From: Paracoccaceae bacterium
GTDB taxonomy: Bacteria; Pseudomonadota; Alphaproteobacteria; Rhodobacterales; Rhodobacteraceae
Direction: 5' to 3'
DNA length: 9,458 nt
Assembly: GCA_026984895.1 (NCBI GenBank)
Contig: JALSRF010000366.1
Coordinates: forward strand, 1-9,458
The notes beneath the pieces were generated by a model. That model worked only from the letters and a program-made list of their open reading frames with translations, was not told the origin of the DNA and searched no databases. The position numbers and the translations under genes are program-made. Shown here piece after piece: positions 6,114 through 9,458 of this stretch. The number at the start of each line of letters is the position of its first letter. The first letter of the stretch is position 1.

Positions 6114-8144
6114 CTAAATGGCCACCATTGTCAGCAGTTCGTATTCGGCCACCGCCTCGTCATCCTGGTTGGTCAGGGCAACATGCCAGCGCACTTCGCC
6201 GTATTCGTCGGTGCGCGGGGTCTTGCGCCTTACCGTCAGGCGCACGCGGATGCTGTCGCCCGGCACCACCGGTTTCAGGAAACGCAGGCCGTCCAGTCCG
6301 GTGTTGGCCAGAACCGGCCCGGGGTTCGGTTCGACGAACAGCCCGGCGGCGAAGGACAACAGCAGATAGCCATGTGCAACGCGCCCCGGAAAGAACGGGT
6401 TGGCGGCAGCGGCGGCCTCGTCCATGTGGGCATAGAAGGTGTCACCGGTGAACCGCGCAAAATGCTCGATATCGTCAAGCGTCACCTCGCGCGCGTCGGT
6501 AACGATGGTCTCGCCGATGCGCAACGCGCCAAAGCGGCGGGTGAACGGGTGCGCGGGCGGCGAGAGTCCGGCGGCGCCGGGCACCCAGGTGTTGCCGACC
6601 GCGCTCAGGATGTCAGGGCTGCCCTGGACGGCGGTGCGCTGCATGTAGTGCATCACGCCGCGCACGCCGCCCATTTCCTCGCCGCCGCCGGCGCGCCCCG
6701 GCCCGCCGTGGGTCATGTGCGGCAGCGGAGAGCCGTGGCCGGTGCTTTCGCGCATCGATGCGGCGTTGTTGAAATAGAGCCGCCCGTGAAACGCCCCGGC
6801 GCCCAGCACCGCGGCGCGCGCCACCTCGCCGGAGGCGGTGATCACGGACGCGACAAGGCTGCCCTGGCCGCGATTGGCGATGGCAAGCGCATGGTCAAGG
6901 TCGCGATACCCCATGACGGTGGAGACCGGGCCGAATGCCTCGGTATCGTGGATGCGCTCGGCGCGGTCCGGCTCGGCGCAGTGAAACAGCATCGGCGGCA
7001 GGAAGGCGCCGGCCCGTGCATCCGCTCCGCGGACCTGGAAAGCGTCCGGGTTGCCGCTGACCAGCTCGGCCTCCCGGCGAAACAGGCGCACCTTGTCCAG
7101 AACGTCGTTTTTCTGCGAAACAGAGACGAGTGCGCCCATGCGCGTGGTCGTGTCGCGCGGGTCTCCGATCACGGTTTCTTCAAGCCGCGCCGACAGCGCC
7201 TCGATCACCGCACCAACGCGGTTTTCGGGCGCGACGATCCGGCGGATCGCGGTGCATTTCTGCCCCGCCTTCACCGTCATTTCGCGGTGCGCCTCCTTCA
7301 CGAACAGGTCGAACTCTGCCGTGCCCGGCTCCACGTCGGGGCCCAGGATCGAGGCATTCAGGCTGTCCTGTTCGGCCACGAAACGCACCGCCTCGCGCAG
7401 GATGTTTTCGCGCGACCGCAGCCGGAGCGCGGTCTGCGCCGAGCCGGTGAAACTGATCACGTCCTGGCTGCCCACATGGTCCAGCAGATCGCCGGTTCCG
7501 CCTGCAATCATCTGCACCGCGCCCCTGGGCAGGATGCCGCTTTGGTCGATCAGGCGCACGCAGGCCTGCGCAACCTGACAACTGGCGGTGGCGGGTTTCA
7601 CGATCGCCGGCACACCGGCCAGAAGCGTCGGCGCAAGCTTTTCCAGCATCCCCCAGACCGGGAAATTGAAGGCATTGATGTGAATCGCGGCGCCCTGAAG
7701 CGGGGTGCAGACATGCATCCCCAGGAACGTGCCGTTTCGCGACAGCTGCTCGATCGCGCCATCGACATGGACCCGGTCGTCGGGCATCTCGCGCCGGCCC
7801 TTCGAGGCAAAGACGAAAACAGTGCCTATTCCGCCGTCAATGTCGATGAAACTGTCGGCTTTCGTGGCGCCGGTGTCATAGGCCAGGTCATACATCGCCT
7901 GCTTGTGCTCGTTCAGGTAGAGCGCAAGCGCCTTCAGCATCCGTGCGCGGTCGTGAAAGGTCATCGCGCGCAGGGCCGGGCCGCCGGTTTCGCGCGCAAA
8001 GGCCAGCATTCCGGCAAAGTCCAGCCTGTCGTTACCGGCGCGCGCGATCTCGGCCCCGGTGATGGCGCTGCGGATGGGCCGGGCGCCGTCGCCGGGGGCA
8101 ACCCACTGGCCCTTGGCGAAACTGCTGATCTGGTGGAGCGTCAT
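6114..8144 (-). CDS. paaZ: PaaZ: oxepin-CoA hydrolase / 3-oxo-5,6-dehydrosuberyl-CoA semialdehyde dehydrogenase
   Basis: A 676-residue fusion enzyme of aerobic phenylacetate degradation (E. coli PaaZ is about 681). The C-terminal MaoC-like hydratase opens the oxepin-CoA ring. The N-terminal aldehyde dehydrogenase then oxidises the reactive semialdehyde to 3-oxo-5,6-dehydrosuberyl-CoA. Residues 1 to about 520 are the dehydrogenase: the general base is E258 in AEQDSLN, and the catalytic Cys is C297 in KAGQKCTAIRR, matching E256 and C295 of E. coli. Residues about 535-676 are the hydratase domain with the catalytic pair D568 and H573 in TGDTFYAHMD, then GRVAHGYLLLSFAAGLF. Both active sites look intact. 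The start ATG has AGGAG 7 bases upstream. The gene is 46 bases downstream of a FadB-like gene and 25 bases upstream of paaX on the same strand, suggesting an operon. A shortcut to a dead-end acid is avoided in this family by coupling the two domains. Confidence 0.95.
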   Translation of the reverse strand: MTLHQISSFAKGQWVAPGDGARPIRSAITGAEIARAGNDRLDFAGMLAFARETGGPALRAMTFHDRARMLKALALYLNEHKQAMYDLAYDTGATKADSFIDIDGGIGTVFVFASKGRREMPDDRVHVDGAIEQLSRNGTFLGMHVCTPLQGAAIHINAFNFPVWGMLEKLAPTLLAGVPAIVKPATASCQVAQACVRLIDQSGILPRGAVQMIAGGTGDLLDHVGSQDVISFTGSAQTALRLRSRENILREAVRFVAEQDSLNASILGPDVEPGTAEFDLFVKEAHREMTVKAGQKCTAIRRIVAPENRVGAVIEALSARLEETVIGDPRDTTTRMGALVSVSQKNDVLDKVRLFRREAELVSGNPDAFQVRGADARAGAFLPPMLFHCAEPDRAERIHDTEAFGPVSTVMGYRDLDHALAIANRGQGSLVASVITASGEVARAAVLGAGAFHGRLYFNNAASMRESTGHGSPLPHMTHGGPGRAGGGEEMGGVRGVMHYMQRTAVQGSPDILSAVGNTWVPGAAGLSPPAHPFTRRFGALRIGETIVTDAREVTLDDIEHFARFTGDTFYAHMDEAAAAANPFFPGRVAHGYLLLSFAAGLFVEPNPGPVLANTGLDGLRFLKPVVPGDSIRVRLTVRRKTPRTDEYGEVRWHVALTNQDDEAVAEYELLTMVAI

Positions 8145-8151
8145 CGAAATT

Positions 8152-8156
8152 CTCCT
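8152..8156 (-). promoter_or_regulatory. Ribosome binding site of paaZ
   Basis: AGGAG on the minus strand, 7 bases before the paaZ ATG at 8144. A strong match with good spacing, fixing the start. The 46-base gap holding it shows no promoter-like or terminator-like element, in keeping with co-transcription with the gene upstream. Confidence 0.8.
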
Positions 8157-8190
8157 GCACTGCTGCGGCCGTGACCTTCGGCAACAGGGG

Positions 8191-9458
8191 TCATGACAGC
8201 CGTTTGGAAACGGTCCAGGTGTCCGGGGACTGGCGGACCACCCTGTGCATCACCTGCGCCACCGCTGGCCAACCCGACTGCGCACCCTGGTGCATCGGGC
8301 CGCCGCGCCACCTGGGAAAGCCATAGCCGTGGACCTGCACCACATCCACGGCGTCGTCGTTTTCCGCGATGCCCTGTTCGACAATCAACGCCCCTTCGTT
8401 GACCAGCACGGCGAACAGCCGCTCGGCAATCTGCGCAGGCGTGAATTGTCTGCGTTCAATGCCTTTTTCCCTGGAATAGTCAATGATCAGCCCCTCTACC
8501 TCGGGATCGCGCAACGGGGTTCGCGACCCTTCGTCATACCGATACCAGCCCTTTGCGCTTCGCTGCCCCAGGCGCCCCATTTCGCACAACCGGTCGGCGA
8601 TCGGGACATAGCGTCGTGCCGGGTCGCGGGTTTCGGCCTGCCGCTTGCGGTTGGCCCAGGCAATCTGCAGCCCGGTCAGGTCCTGCAATTCATAGGGGCC
8701 CATGGGCATGCCGAAGGACCGCATCGCGGCATCCACCTGATGGGGAAGCGCGCCGTCGGCCAGCATGAAGTCGGCCTGCTGACGGTAGGCCGACAGCATC
8801 CGGTTGCCGATAAAGCCGTCACAGATGCCAGCAAGAACCGCCACCTTGCCCAACTTCCGGGCAAACCGGAACCCGGTGGCAAGCGTGTCGGCGCCGGTGG
8901 CGGGCATGCGCACGATTTCAAGCAGACGCATGACATGGGCCGGGCTGAAAAAGTGCAGCCCGAGGCAGCGTTCCGGGTGGGGCGTTCCGGCAAACACGCG
9001 CTCTGGATCCAGATACGAGGTATTGGTGGCCAGGATCGCGCTCCTGTCCATTACCTGGCTCAGCCTTTCGAATACCGCGCGCTTGGTCGCGATATCCTCG
9101 AAGACCGCTTCGATCGCCAGGTCGGCATCGCCAGCCGCATGGAAATCATGCGTCGTTTGCAGGCGGGTCAGCTGGGCATCGCGTTCGGTCTGGTCGATCT
9201 TGCCGCGTTTCAGCGCGCCATCGACCAGCTTCGTGATGCGCATCCGTGCGTTTTCTGCCGACGCCTCGTCGGTTTCAAGCACCGTGACACGACAGCCCGC
9301 GCGCAGGCAGGACGCGGCAATGCCCGAACCCATCAGCCCGCCACCAACGATTGCCGCATGGGCAATCTCGCGCGCGGCTGCGCCCCGGATGATTTGGGGC
9401 CGCGAAACGGCGCGCTCGGCGAAAAAGACATGGCGCAGGGCGCGGCTCTCGCCGGATT
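8191..9458 (-). CDS. FadB-type enoyl-CoA hydratase/3-hydroxyacyl-CoA dehydrogenase, dehydrogenase part (5' end outside window)
   Basis: The visible 421 residues include a complete NAD-dependent 3-hydroxyacyl-CoA dehydrogenase, which oxidises a 3-hydroxyacyl-CoA to the 3-oxo form. A Met at 9333 falls inside the NAD-binding motif VGGGLMGSG, so it cannot be the start. The frame stays open to the window edge, adding 41 residues. Those contain SRALRHVFFAERA, the linker seen after the crotonase domain in FadB-like multifunctional enzymes. Counting from the first full codon, I see GGGLMGSG (38-45), NTSYLD (145-150), and the catalytic His and Glu in LHFFSPAHVMRLLEIV (H168, E180). GFIGNRM (214-220) follows, then a second C-terminal dehydrogenase domain with GYGFPRWRGGPM. 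A crotonase domain should precede it outside the window. Next to paaZ, it may serve as the hydroxyadipyl-CoA dehydrogenase step (PaaH role). General fatty-acid beta-oxidation is the alternative. Confidence 0.9.
   Translation of the reverse strand, partial: SGESRALRHVFFAERAVSRPQIIRGAAAREIAHAAIVGGGLMGSGIAASCLRAGCRVTVLETDEASAENARMRITKLVDGALKRGKIDQTERDAQLTRLQTTHDFHAAGDADLAIEAVFEDIATKRAVFERLSQVMDRSAILATNTSYLDPERVFAGTPHPERCLGLHFFSPAHVMRLLEIVRMPATGADTLATGFRFARKLGKVAVLAGICDGFIGNRMLSAYRQQADFMLADGALPHQVDAAMRSFGMPMGPYELQDLTGLQIAWANRKRQAETRDPARRYVPIADRLCEMGRLGQRSAKGWYRYDEGSRTPLRDPEVEGLIIDYSREKGIERRQFTPAQIAERLFAVLVNEGALIVEQGIAENDDAVDVVQVHGYGFPRWRGGPMHQGAQSGWPAVAQVMHRVVRQSPDTWTVSKRLS

Noticed and set aside
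6183..8174. A 663-codon open frame on the plus strand running antisense across nearly all of paaZ
   Set aside because: It mirrors paaZ codons in GC-rich DNA, has low-complexity Arg/Ala/Gly/His-rich sequence without any recognised domain, and paaZ itself has full-length homology and intact active sites.

Overview
This is a compact, high-GC, gene-dense chromosomal stretch. It has seven protein genes and no gap longer than about 130 bases, and I see no RNA genes, mobile elements, CRISPR arrays or phage genes. GC-rich codon use and the gene families suggest an alphaproteobacterium, plausibly of the Rhodobacterales. That assignment is an inference from gene content, not from a marker gene.

Left part (1-2547, plus strand): the 3' portion of a class III PLP-dependent aminotransferase, cut by the window edge, is followed 3 bases later by a complete FAD-dependent amine oxidoreductase of the PuuB type. 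The pair looks like part of a putrescine/polyamine catabolic operon whose other genes would lie to the left of the window.

Middle part (2561-5161, minus strand): a LacI-family regulator of the GntR-like kind lies 57 bases upstream of a complete glycerol kinase gene. No other glycerol genes are present. The kinase converges tail to tail on the PuuB-like gene. The two stop codons lie 13 bases apart inside a 12-base tandem repeat that supplies extra in-frame stops to both genes.

Right part (5288-9458, minus strand): a phenylacetate-degradation block reads right to left. It holds the dehydrogenase part of a FadB-type enoyl-CoA hydratase/3-hydroxyacyl-CoA dehydrogenase (cut by the right edge), then PaaZ (two-domain ring-opening hydrolase/aldehyde dehydrogenase), then a PaaX-type repressor. 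Spacings of 46 and 25 bases suggest one transcript. PaaX would sense phenylacetyl-CoA and control the pathway. PaaZ opens the oxepin-CoA ring, and the FadB-like enzyme would carry out the later beta-oxidation-like steps.

The window joins three ordinary catabolic modules (polyamine, glycerol, phenylacetate). I did not find a convincing undescribed system. The points most worth checking are the fused hydratase/dehydrogenase beside PaaZ, the glycerol kinase with a degenerate fructose-1,6-bisphosphate loop next to a GntR-like regulator, and the shared tandem-repeat stop region. No rho-independent terminator with a U-tract was recognised at any gene end.
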